Source of the DNA: Sulfomarinibacter sp963741385
Lineage (GTDB): Bacteria > Acidobacteriota > Thermoanaerobaculia > Thermoanaerobaculales > Sulfomarinibacteraceae
Length of the DNA: 64,000 nucleotides
Direction of reading: 5' to 3'
NCBI GenBank assembly: GCA_963741385.1
Contig: CAVUHO010000008.1
Location: 186,001 to 250,000, forward strand
Below, in pieces: positions 16,001-22,741 of this stretch. Every line of letters begins with the position of its first letter. The stretch's first letter is position 1. The position numbers and the translations under genes were made by a program. A model generated the notes under the pieces. The model ran no database searches and was not told where the DNA came from. It saw only the letters and a list, made by a program, of their open reading frames with translations.

Positions 16001-16285
16001 GTGATCAAGTCGTTCGCCGATAAGCGGACCCAAGAGGTGTACGTCAATGGCACGACACGTCGCCTCCCGCCGGACATCGTGAAGCGGGCGTTACGGAAAC
16101 TCGAACAAATAGACGCAGCCGTTGTCCTTAGCGACCTCAGTGTTCCTCCAAGCAATCGGCTGCATGCCCTAGGGCGAGACCGAGAGGGCCAACACTCGAT
16201 ATCGGTAAACGACCAGTGGCGAATTTGCTTTGTGTTCAAAAACGGTGAGGCCTACGACGTCGAAATCTGCGACTACCATGATTGA
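16001..16285 (+). CDS. higB: HigB-type toxin, second copy
   Basis: GTG start; 94 residues. Same architecture as the toxin at 14671 but diverged: VKRALRKLEQIDAAVVLSDLSVPPSNRLHALGRDREG and HSISVNDQWRICFVF, ending VEICDYHD. Not a recent duplicate, so the two modules were probably captured separately. Confidence 0.91.
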   Translation: MIKSFADKRTQEVYVNGTTRRLPPDIVKRALRKLEQIDAAVVLSDLSVPPSNRLHALGRDREGQHSISVNDQWRICFVFKNGEAYDVEICDYHD

Positions 16286-16296
16286 AGAGGTGTGAG

Positions 16297-16611
16297 ATGA
16301 GCATTCCAAACTTAAAGAAGATGAATCGACGCCCCACGCACCCGGGGGAGATTCTCCGCGAGGATTTCATGCCCGATTACAACCTCACGGTCACGGGTTT
16401 GGCAGCTGCACTTGGGGTGTCGCGGCAAACTGTCAATGAACTCCTTCGTGAGCGCCGTGCAGTCAGCCCTGAGATGGCCCTACGGCTCTCACGGCTGTTT
16501 GGAAACTCACCAGAGTTCTGGCTCAATTTGCAGCGCTCTATCGATCTTTGGGACGCGGAAGCTGGAATCAAGGATGAGATGCGTCAAATCAAACCCCTGC
16601 GAGTCGCCTAA
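16297..16611 (+). CDS. higA: HigA-type antitoxin, second copy
   Basis: ATG at 16297 behind GAGGTG; 104 residues. RRPTHPGEILREDFMPDYNL is the HigA start signature. The helix-turn-helix LTVTGLAAALGVSRQTVNEL is followed by SPEMALRLSRLFGNSPEFWL. It ends in the GCCTAAC of attC20 (stop 16609-16611). Confidence 0.92.
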   Translation: MSIPNLKKMNRRPTHPGEILREDFMPDYNLTVTGLAAALGVSRQTVNELLRERRAVSPEMALRLSRLFGNSPEFWLNLQRSIDLWDAEAGIKDEMRQIKPLRVA

Positions 16612-16674
16612 CACCTCATTCCAGCGGACCCTCACCCGCGGCGGGTTCGGTCCGTTGAATTCGGACCGTTAGGC
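16606..16674 (+). other. attC site 20
   Basis: 69 bp, GCCTAAC to GTTAGGC; right arm GGTCCGTTGAATTCGG has one change. Confidence 0.92.
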
Positions 16675-16676
16675 CC

Positions 16677-16718
16677 TTGACTCCGCGGTGCCGTACATGT
16701 ACGGTATTCCTGTACATG
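16677..16718 (+). promoter_or_regulatory. Promoter/operator of the Phd/YoeB cassette
   Basis: TTGACT (16677-16682), 17 nt, TACGGT (16700-16705). The perfect palindrome CCGTACATGTACGG (16691-16704) overlaps the -10, and a second TGTACATG lies at 16711-16718, giving two likely antitoxin-binding half-sites. Confidence 0.72.
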
Positions 16719-16735
16719 TGAAACGGGAGGCAGAT

Positions 16736-17026
16736 ATGCCGACAGTGACAACCTACACAAACGCCAGAGCCACTCTCGCAGCGCTTTGTGAGAAAGTGTC
16801 ATCGACCCGGGAGCCGGTGATCATTCGGCGCCGCAACGCGGAGGATGTCGCACTGGTTTCTGCGGACGAGCTTGAGAGTATTTTGGAAACCGCCCATCTG
16901 ATGCGTTCCCCGAAGAACGCGGAGCGGCTCTTAGCTGCTCTCACGCGAGCGCAAGCTAGTGAGCTGCCTCCGTCATCGATCGAGGAACTTCGAAGAGAGC
17001 TCGGACTTGGCCAAGAAACGAAGTAG
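16736..17026 (+). CDS. Phd/YefM family antitoxin
   Basis: ATG at 16736 behind GGGAGG; 96 residues. Phd-fold N-terminus: TVTTYTNARATLAALCEKV, then EPVIIRRRNAEDVALVSADELESILETAHL, the standard YefM sequence pattern. The C-terminus is charged and likely binds the toxin. The next gene starts 16 bp downstream or overlaps if a TTG is used. Confidence 0.9.
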   Translation: MPTVTTYTNARATLAALCEKVSSTREPVIIRRRNAEDVALVSADELESILETAHLMRSPKNAERLLAALTRAQASELPPSSIEELRRELGLGQETK

Positions 17027-17042
17027 GGGCGCCAAGACAACG

Positions 17043-17309
17043 GTGACTCGCGAATGGGTAGCTGTATTTCAGCCCGAATTCGTGGAGGACCTCAAGTTCT
17101 GGGTGAAAACGAATCGAAAGGTGGCTCTTCGAGCACTCGACCTCGTTCAAGCCGTTTTGCGCGACCCGTTTGCAGGCGTTGGGAAACCTGAACCGCTCAA
17201 GTACCTTCCCAGCGGTTCATGGTCGCGCCGTCTCACTGAAGAGCACCGAATTGTCTACCTTGTGAGTGACGGTCGGATCGACTTCTTGCAAGCCCGCTAT
17301 CACTACTGA
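17043..17309 (+). CDS. yoeB: YoeB/Txe family toxin
   Basis: GTG start at 17043 chosen by comparison with YoeB length; a TTG at 17007 in frame is an alternative. 88 residues. Features: WVAVFQPEFVEDLKFWVKTN, a KPEPLKYLPSGSWSRRLTEEHRIVYLV core and the C-terminal ARYHY, matching the conserved E, R, H and Y of this ribosome-dependent mRNA interferase family. Confidence 0.91.
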   Translation: MTREWVAVFQPEFVEDLKFWVKTNRKVALRALDLVQAVLRDPFAGVGKPEPLKYLPSGSWSRRLTEEHRIVYLVSDGRIDFLQARYHY

Positions 17310-17316
17310 TGTGCCT

Positions 17317-17385
17317 GCCTAACACCTCATTCCAGCGGGCCCCCACCCGCGGCGGGTGTGGTCCGCTGAATTCCGACCGTTAGGC
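17317..17385 (+). other. attC site 21
   Basis: 69 bp, GCCTAAC to GTTAGGC; last clearly consensus member. Arm variants AGCGGGCC and TTCCGACC. Confidence 0.92.
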
Positions 17386-17411
17386 CCTGGAAATACGGAG
17401 AGGAGAGCACG

Positions 17412-17756
17412 ATGAGCAACGAACAGGTGGCACCTGAGACGAAAGGTGTTACGGTGAAGTTACTTGCAACAGTTGACCTTGGCCCTGAGATCGAGGGCAT
17501 GGCGGGGCGTCAACTTCGAATGCGTATGGTGACCATCGAGCCTGGAGGCGTCTTCGGCCCGATGCACGACCATATAGACAGACCAGGCACCGTCTACATC
17601 ATGCAAGGAACGATCACTGACCATCGAAATGGAGTCGCTACGGACTATGGACCGGGAGTGGGCTGGCCCGAGGATAGGAACACCACACACTGGCTCGAGA
17701 ACAGAGGAACGATTCCGGCGGTGGAGATCTCGGCGGATATAGTCAGGCAAGAGTAA
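17412..17756 (+). CDS. Cupin domain-containing cassette protein, 114 aa
   Basis: ATG at 17412 behind GGAGAG. Single cupin: metal-site region GGVFGPMHDHIDRPGTVYIMQGTITDH (about 45-72), with histidines of motif 1, and a motif 2 region with NTTHWLENRGTIPAVEIS near the C-terminus. Such small cupins bind a metal or small ligand; the substrate cannot be told. It is followed by a 9-bp stem-loop that overlaps attC22. Confidence 0.86.
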   Translation: MSNEQVAPETKGVTVKLLATVDLGPEIEGMAGRQLRMRMVTIEPGGVFGPMHDHIDRPGTVYIMQGTITDHRNGVATDYGPGVGWPEDRNTTHWLENRGTIPAVEISADIVRQE

Positions 17757-17760
17757 GCTC

Positions 17761-17788
17761 AGGCCCGACATCTACCGCGGTCGGGCCT
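17761..17788 (+). terminator. Stem-loop after the cupin gene
   Basis: Perfect 9-bp stem AGGCCCGAC (17761-17769) / GTCGGGCCT (17780-17788), 10-nt loop, no U-tract. The right arm overlaps the R'' of attC22, so it may regulate transcription, recombination or both. Confidence 0.5.
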
Positions 17789-17850
17789 AACACGCGGCTC
17801 GACCGGACGCGCTTCAGTCGGCTTCGCCTCCTTTCGAACGCCGGTTAGCC
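17785..17850 (+). other. attC site 22 (degenerate)
   Basis: GCCTAAC to GTTAGCC, with CGACCGGACG and CGCCGGTTAG arms. A second GTTGGCT at 17856-17862 could be the real R'. Clearly not of the array family. Confidence 0.6.
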
Positions 17851-17904
17851 ACAACGTTGGCTGGACACACACCCGCCTTGAACCACCTGGGAAGGAGAAA
17901 CCCC

Positions 17905-19464
17905 ATGACCCTGATCGCGATCAACGTACTGCTGGATCCGGATGCGGCCGCGGTTGAGAGGGCACAGGCGACAAACGCCCGGCTGCGAGAGAGCTATCCG
18001 GACGGTTTCGCCCTCGATGCCAACCACGCGCCGCACATCACCCTTCTCCAGCGGATTGTGCGGACAGCGGACCTCGACGAGGTCGCGAATGCTGTGGCCG
18101 CAGTGCTGCGTGCAGAGCAGTCGATGAATTGGGAATGCCGTGCGATCGGCTACTATGCCCTGGCCGACAAGGATCTCCGGTTGGCGGGCATCGTCATCGA
18201 GCCGACCGAGGATCTGCGCCGACTTCAGCAACGGATCATCGACGCCGTCGCCCCGTTCGCAGTGGAGCAGGGGACCGGCGAGGCCTTTGCGCCCCGCCCC
18301 GACGGCGGGGCGATCAGCCAGCCGACCGTGGACTACGTGAACAACTTCGTCGGACCCCGCACCGGCATGAACTACCACCCTCATCTGACCGTCGGTATAG
18401 GGACCCGTGACTTTGTGGACGCTCTGCAAGCGGAGCCATTCGAGGCCTTCACCGTCCGGGCCGTATCCGTGAGCCTCTACCAGGTGGGGGATTATGGAGT
18501 CGCACAGAGAAAGCTCTATGACCTTCACTGTACTGATCCGCTGCCTTCCTGGAACGATGGCCCCGCCAAACGGGGGATCCTCGCGTTCATCGCCAAGGTG
18601 ACAAAGGAAGGATCACCCGACTTCTTGCCACTGGCAGAACGCATTGCCGTGTACGACAACGACGGCACTCTCTGGCCGGAGAATCCGATGCCGTTTCAGG
18701 CGGCCTTTGCCATCGACGAACTGAACCGACTCATCCTCACTAATCCCAAGCTCGCTTCGGATCCAATGGTGCAACCCGCCTTGGCCGGCGACTTTGCAAA
18801 ACTCATGGAAGGCGAACACTTCGATGGCCTGATGCGGGTCTTGGCACTCACCCATGCAGGGATGACGATCGACGAATTTCGTGACGCCGTGGAGGCATGG
18901 TTCACATCGGCCAGACATCCGCGATATGGCAGGCCCTACGACGAGCTCACCTACCAACCCATGCAGGAACTCCTGCGCCATCTTCGGGCGAATGGCTTCA
19001 AGAACTTCATCGTTTCCGGTGGCGGCGCGGACTTCATGCGCGTTTGGGTCGAGCGCGTTTACGGCATACCACCGGAGCAGGTTGTCGGCTCGACGGCGCG
19101 GACGACATTCGAGCTCCGCGACAGCGGACCGGTGCTGACGAAAACACTCGACTATCTATTCGTCAACGACAAGGAGGGCAAGCCAGTCGGCATTCATCAG
19201 TTTATCGGCCGGCGGCCTACGATATGTTGTGGGAACAGTGACGGCGACCACGCGATGTTGCAGTACACCACAATCAACAACCCGCGCCCCAGCTTCGGCC
19301 TCATCGTCCACCATACCGACAGTGAACGCGAATATGCCTATGACGCCAAGACGAAGAGCACCGGCAAGCTTGTCGAAGCCCTCAAGGAGGCCCCCAAGCG
19401 CGGCTGGCTCGTTGTGGACATGAAGCAGGACTGGAATTCCATCTTCCGGCCCGAGGAGAGGTAA
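17905..19464 (+). CDS. 2H phosphoesterase - HAD hydrolase fusion protein, 519 aa
   Basis: ATG at 17905 behind AAGGAG. Residues 1 to about 215 form a 2H phosphoesterase (2'-5' RNA ligase-like) with both H-x-T motifs: HIT at 44-46 and HLT at 160-162. Residues ~225-519 form a haloacid-dehalogenase-like hydrolase: nucleophile D251 in VYDNDGTLW, motif II S371 (IVSGGG), K426 and the GNSDGD acidic motif at 443-448. Both active sites look complete. The first domain should act on cyclic or 2'-5' phosphodiesters and the second on phosphate monoesters, so consecutive steps on one substrate are plausible. This is inference. It is the longest cassette gene in the array. Confidence 0.85.
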   Translation: MTLIAINVLLDPDAAAVERAQATNARLRESYPDGFALDANHAPHITLLQRIVRTADLDEVANAVAAVLRAEQSMNWECRAIGYYALADKDLRLAGIVIEPTEDLRRLQQRIIDAVAPFAVEQGTGEAFAPRPDGGAISQPTVDYVNNFVGPRTGMNYHPHLTVGIGTRDFVDALQAEPFEAFTVRAVSVSLYQVGDYGVAQRKLYDLHCTDPLPSWNDGPAKRGILAFIAKVTKEGSPDFLPLAERIAVYDNDGTLWPENPMPFQAAFAIDELNRLILTNPKLASDPMVQPALAGDFAKLMEGEHFDGLMRVLALTHAGMTIDEFRDAVEAWFTSARHPRYGRPYDELTYQPMQELLRHLRANGFKNFIVSGGGADFMRVWVERVYGIPPEQVVGSTARTTFELRDSGPVLTKTLDYLFVNDKEGKPVGIHQFIGRRPTICCGNSDGDHAMLQYTTINNPRPSFGLIVHHTDSEREYAYDAKTKSTGKLVEALKEAPKRGWLVVDMKQDWNSIFRPEER

Positions 19465-19492
19465 CTCACGGAATGACGACGTTGGTTCTGCC

Positions 19493-19553
19493 AGCTAACA
19501 ACCGGTTGCAGCGGACGGCGCTGGCACGCCGCCGCTGAACCGGAGCGTTAGCT
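19493..19553 (+). other. attC site 23 (61 bp, different type)
   Basis: AGCTAAC to GTTAGCT; arms ACCGGTTGCAGCGG and CCGCTGAACCGG with inner GGCG...CGCC. A well-formed attC of a different family. Confidence 0.85.
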
Positions 19554-19570
19554 GATCTTCAGATTTGGCC

Positions 19571-19599
19571 TTGACAGGGTGTACAATTGTACATACATT
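19571..19599 (+). promoter_or_regulatory. Promoter/operator of the brnTA cassette
   Basis: TTGACA (19571-19576), 17 nt, TACATT (19594-19599). The 14-bp perfect palindrome TGTACAATTGTACA (19580-19593) fills the spacer, a likely BrnA operator. Confidence 0.78.
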
Positions 19600-19606
19600 A
19601 ATCTCA

Positions 19607-19878
19607 GTGACGGTTGACTGGGATCCCGCCAAGGCTCGTGCCAATCTAGCGAAGCATGGGATTGATTTCGCCGACGCTTCTATCGCTCTTGAAGACGAGT
19701 TCGCGCTCTCGATCGAAGACAAATCTGCTGGTGGCGAGCAACGGTTCATTTCTCTGTGTCGTGATCAAATAGTCGGCTGATTGTCGTCGTCCACACGGAT
19801 CGTGGCGAAACGGTCAGGATTATCTCGGCTCGGAAGGCCACGAGCCGCGAACGTCAGGCATACGAGGTGAAAACATGA
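19607..19878 (+). pseudogene. brnT: BrnT-type toxin gene, frameshifted
   Basis: GTG start. VDWDPAKARANLAKHGIDFADA and the following EDEFALSIEDKSAGGEQRFISL match BrnT. The frame stops at a TGA at 19778-19780, just after DQIVG. The rest of the toxin (LIVVVHTDRGETVRIISARK, ending QAYEVKT) is intact in another frame and its stop overlaps the brnA ATG in the usual ATGA arrangement. One base lost near 19775 explains it. Either the toxin is inactivated or this is a sequence error. Confidence 0.85.
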
Positions 19879-20129
19879 AACGAGAGTACGACTTCAAGAA
19901 CGGAAAGCGTGGGGCGGTTGTCCGGCCGGCGGCCGGGAAAACACGAATCACGATCCGAATTGATGACGATGTATTGGCGTGGTTTAAGGACGAGGTGCGA
20001 GAAGCGGGCGGTGGGAATTACCAATCCCTTATCAACGCCGTTCTGCGGGAACATATCGCCCATCAGGATGAACCCCTGGAAGACACCCTTCGCAAAGTGA
20101 TTCGTGAAGAGCTCAGGAATGCAAGCTAA
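19875..20129 (+). CDS. brnA: BrnA-type antitoxin (ribbon-helix-helix)
   Basis: 84 residues. MKREYDFKNGKRGAVV and GKTRITIRIDDDVLAWFK followed by GGGNYQSLINAVLREHI are the BrnA signature. It represses the brnTA promoter and neutralises BrnT. It overlaps brnT by four bases and ends in attC24. Confidence 0.93.
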   Translation: MKREYDFKNGKRGAVVRPAAGKTRITIRIDDDVLAWFKDEVREAGGGNYQSLINAVLREHIAHQDEPLEDTLRKVIREELRNAS

Positions 20130-20191
20130 CACCACGTCCAGCGGGCCCTCACCAGCGGCGGGTCCGGTCCGCTGAGTTCGGACCGTCAGGC
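20124..20191 (+). other. attC site 24 (R' mutated to GTCAGGC)
   Basis: AGCTAAC to GTCAGGC, arms ACGTCCAGCGGGCC and GGTCCGCTGAGTTCGGACC resemble the array family, but the crossover triplet GTT has become GTC, which should cripple recombination. Confidence 0.8.
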
Positions 20192-20225
20192 GTCGTCATT
20201 AACCTATCACTACGAGGATTGCCTT

Positions 20226-20915
20226 ATGGGACATGTCGAAACACACAGAACCCACCGTATCGGCTGGCTCCGGGCGGCTGTGCTTGGCGCAAATGATGGG
20301 ATTGTCTCCACTGCAAGCCTTGTCCTTGGCGTTGCTGCTGCGGGGGCTGGGTCTCAGGGCATCTTGGTGGCAGGCGTTGCCGGCCTCGTCGCCGGAGCGA
20401 TGTCGATGGCTGCCGGCGAGTACGTTTCCGTCAGTTCGCAGGCCGATACCGAGCGCGCCGATCTGGCTCGGGAACGTAAGGAACTGGACGCCAGCCCGGA
20501 GCACGAGCACGCGGAATTAGCGTCGATCTACGTCGAGCGCGGTTTGGATGCGGAATTGGCCTCTAAGGTGGCTACCCAGTTGATGCAGCATGATGCGCTC
20601 GGTGCACATGCACGTGATGAGTTGGGCATTTCCGAAACTCTGGCCGCGCGACCCGTGCAGGCCGCATTTGCATCTGCCGGTACATTTGCGGTGGGCGCTG
20701 CTCTTCCGCTACTGATCGTTGTCTTGTTCCCGATGTCCACGGTTATGTGGGCTGTCTCAGGCAGTTCGCTCTTGTTTCTTGCGCTGCTGGGTTCTCTGTC
20801 AGCACGTACCGGCGGCGCACCCGTGATTTCGGCCGCCTTGCGCGTCACATTTTGGGGCGCCTTGGCAATGGCATTGACAGCTGGGGTTGGAGCCCTCTTT
20901 GGGGTGGCTGCTTGA
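20226..20915 (+). CDS. VIT1/CCC1 family iron or manganese transporter in a cassette
   Basis: 229 residues. N-terminal helix pair with GWLRAAVLGANDGIVSTASLVLGVAAA and VAGLVAGAMSMAAGEYVSVSSQ, the CCC1/VIT1 metal-transport signature. A cytoplasmic metal-binding helical hairpin follows (acidic region about 80-130: ERKELDASPEHEHAEL), then three C-terminal transmembrane helices. The family moves Fe2+ or Mn2+ out of the cytoplasm in exchange for protons. Flanked by attC24 and attC25, so it is or was a mobile cassette. Confidence 0.92.
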   Translation: MGHVETHRTHRIGWLRAAVLGANDGIVSTASLVLGVAAAGAGSQGILVAGVAGLVAGAMSMAAGEYVSVSSQADTERADLARERKELDASPEHEHAELASIYVERGLDAELASKVATQLMQHDALGAHARDELGISETLAARPVQAAFASAGTFAVGAALPLLIVVLFPMSTVMWAVSGSSLLFLALLGSLSARTGGAPVISAALRVTFWGALAMALTAGVGALFGVAA

Positions 20916-20939
20916 TCCTCGCAGCCCCCCGATCTCGGC

Positions 20940-20998
20940 GCCTAACACTGCGTTCCAGCGGACGCGCTTCGCGCGCCGCTGTACTCGGACCGTCAGAC
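20940..20998 (+). other. attC site 25 (degenerate)
   Basis: 59 bp, GCCTAAC to GTCAGAC; arms GTTCCAGCGGACGCGC and GCGCGCCGCTGTACTCGGAC. R' departs from GTTRRRY. Confidence 0.75.
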
Positions 20999-21017
20999 AA
21001 CCCCGAGGACGTCGATC

Positions 21018-21491
21018 ATGAAAATCGAATACGAATCGATCGGTATCATTCACAGCCCTTTCAAAGAACCAGAAGGGGCCCCGATACAACCCTCACGTGC
21101 GAAGAACGCCGCAGGAACCGTGGAGGTCTTTGAGGAGTTTGTGGAGGGCCTCAGCGATCTCGATGGGTTCTCACATATTATCCTCTTGTGTCATTTGCAC
21201 AAAACCGGGAAGTATCGTTTGAAGGTGGTGCCGTTTCTCGACACCCAACTCCGGGGCCTCTTCGCGACCCGCGCACCAAGTCGGCCGAACCCGATTGGTC
21301 TCTCGGTAGTAAAGCTCCTCGGAATCGAGGGAAACACGCTGGCAATCCAAGGAGTGGACCTCCTCGAAGGCACGCCTGTCCTGGATATCAAACCATATGT
21401 TGGCGAGTTTGATGATCGTGGCCAGTCGCGCGAAGGTTGGCTTGAACATGCGCGAGGGAAAACGAACGTGGCCGATGATCGTTTCAAGTGA
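21018..21491 (+). CDS. trmO: tRNA (N6-threonylcarbamoyladenosine(37)-N6)-methyltransferase TrmO
   Basis: 157 residues, the TsaA/VirR/YaeB family. Motifs: YESIGIIHSPFKEPEGAPIQ at the N-terminus, FEEFVEGLSDLDGFSHIILL, LRGLFATRAPSRPNPIGLSVV (signature) and GVDLLEGTPVLDIKPYVGEFD. It methylates t6A37 of tRNAThr using S-adenosylmethionine. Located between two degenerate attC sites, an unusual context for a tRNA-modification gene. Confidence 0.94.
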   Translation: MKIEYESIGIIHSPFKEPEGAPIQPSRAKNAAGTVEVFEEFVEGLSDLDGFSHIILLCHLHKTGKYRLKVVPFLDTQLRGLFATRAPSRPNPIGLSVVKLLGIEGNTLAIQGVDLLEGTPVLDIKPYVGEFDDRGQSREGWLEHARGKTNVADDRFK

Positions 21492-21496
21492 AACAC

Positions 21497-21565
21497 GCCC
21501 AACACCTCGATCCGGCGGACCCTCAGCCCTTCCAGGTTCGGCCCGTTCAGGTGGAGCGGTCAGGC
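21497..21565 (+). other. attC site 26 (degenerate, last recognisable)
   Basis: GCCCAAC to GTCAGGC, 69 bp, arms ATCCGGCGGACCCTC and GTTCGGCCCGTTCAGGTGGAGC are eroded. It marks the visible end of the array. Confidence 0.6.
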
Positions 21566-21664
21566 CGTCCCATCGAAGCGACATTTTCGGGCGACGGTAT
21601 GATGCCAACGCATTCGCATTTGGTTCGAAACGCCTTCGAAAATTCGGGAAGGGAGGAAGAACGG

Positions 21665-22075
21665 GTGAAGAACTCGACGACCTGGTTGCGGATCAGCTTC
21701 TGGGTAGGAGCGATTGCAGATGGGATTGTCGCCTTCGCCATGTTCGCAGAGGCGATCCTTGGCCGGCCCAGCCCCCTGACTCATTACGTGCCGGACACCC
21801 CATATCGCTACGCCATCGGTCTTGCGGGCTCTCTCATGTTGGGCTGGACCCTTCTGCTGCTGTGGGCCGACCGGAGGCCCGTTGAACGGCGTGGTGTCTT
21901 GCTGCTGACCTGCTTTGTCGTGGTGGGTCTCATGGGGAGCGGGCTGTATGCGCTGTCGACCGGCTTCATGCCCATCGCGACCGGCGTGACACTTCTGGTT
22001 TTTCAGGGACTGCTCGTTGTGCTCTTCAGCTCGAGCTATTTTGCTTCCGTGCGGCAGCGACCCGGTACTCGGTAG
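21665..22075 (+). CDS. Integral membrane protein with four helices, 136 aa
   Basis: GTG at 21665 chosen for the GGGAGG eight bases upstream; the frame opens earlier at 21488 with possible ATGs at 21599/21602. Four hydrophobic helices (about 6-28, 48-67, 78-100 and 106-127) with a short R-rich C-terminus. Family not recognised; resembles DoxX-like or DUF-type four-helix proteins only in layout. Probably the last cassette or the first gene after the array. Confidence 0.65.
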   Translation: MKNSTTWLRISFWVGAIADGIVAFAMFAEAILGRPSPLTHYVPDTPYRYAIGLAGSLMLGWTLLLLWADRRPVERRGVLLLTCFVVVGLMGSGLYALSTGFMPIATGVTLLVFQGLLVVLFSSSYFASVRQRPGTR

Positions 22076-22164
22076 GCTGTCGTTTCAACGCGACGACCAG
22101 GACCGCTAGACTCAAGCCGCTCGGTGTGCATGCGAATTCCTGAAAGAAGGGCTGAGCCCCATCA

Positions 22165-22395
22165 ATGAGTGACCAACACCCCAATGACCCACTCCACGGC
22201 CACACCCTGGAGATGATTGTGAAAAGCCTGGTTGCGCATTATGGGTGGAGCGAGTTGGGTCAACTCATCAACATCAGGTGTTTCACCAGCGATCCTTCAG
22301 TGAAATCCAGCCTGAAATTTCTTCGCAAGACGCCATGGGCGAGGGAAAAGGTGGAGAACCAATTTATCGCCATGAACAAGAAGACACGCCGATGA
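22165..22395 (+). CDS. VF530 family DNA-binding protein (DUF2132)
   Basis: 76 residues covering the whole family: DPLHGHTLEMIVKSLVAHYGWSELGQLINIRCFTSDPSVKSSLKFLRKTPWAREKVE. The LKFLRKTPWAREKVE block is diagnostic. Small helical proteins with a proposed DNA-binding role. A weak Shine-Dalgarno AAGAAGG lies upstream. Confidence 0.92.
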   Translation: MSDQHPNDPLHGHTLEMIVKSLVAHYGWSELGQLINIRCFTSDPSVKSSLKFLRKTPWAREKVENQFIAMNKKTRR

Positions 22396-22408
22396 TTGGA
22401 CGGTCTCA

Positions 22409-22741
22409 TTGAAGATCACGATCTTCCAGATCAAGGTCGCCCACACGGTCATCTTCTGGGTGCTGAGCCTCTGTGTCGTATATGCCCTTTTCAGCGGGGT
22501 TGCCGACCGCATCACGATCTGGACCTGGGTCGCGGTGGGTCTGCTTTTGGTCGAGAGTGTCGTGCTGGCTTTTTTCGGTTGGATCTGCCCGCTGACGATT
22601 CTGGCCGAACGCCAGGGTGCACCGCGGGGGTCGGTGGCGGACATCTTCCTGCCGAAGTGGTTTGCCGACCGTATCTTCCCGGTCTGTGGCACCTTTTTTG
22701 TGATTGCCCTGGTGGTCATCGCGGTTCGTGTATTGCTGTAG
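22409..22741 (+). CDS. DUF2784-like integral membrane protein, 110 aa
   Basis: TTG start 13 bp after the VF530 gene, probably translationally coupled. Three or four transmembrane helices with FFGWICPLTILAERQG between helices 2 and 3, the CPLT motif of DUF2784-type proteins, and a final helix. Function unknown. Followed by an 8-bp stem-loop at 22740-22758. Confidence 0.72.
   Translation: MKITIFQIKVAHTVIFWVLSLCVVYALFSGVADRITIWTWVAVGLLLVESVVLAFFGWICPLTILAERQGAPRGSVADIFLPKWFADRIFPVCGTFFVIALVVIAVRVLL

Noticed and set aside
6987..17385. Regularly repeated ~69-bp units that could be mistaken for a CRISPR array
   Set aside because: Intervals between units range from about 130 to over 800 bp and contain genes; the repeats are hairpin-forming GCCTAAC...GTTAGGC attC sites, and no cas genes are present.
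17785..17862. Treating attC22 as a canonical array member
   Set aside because: Its arms and R' do not match the 69-bp consensus and two alternative R' boxes exist, so it is kept only as a degenerate site.
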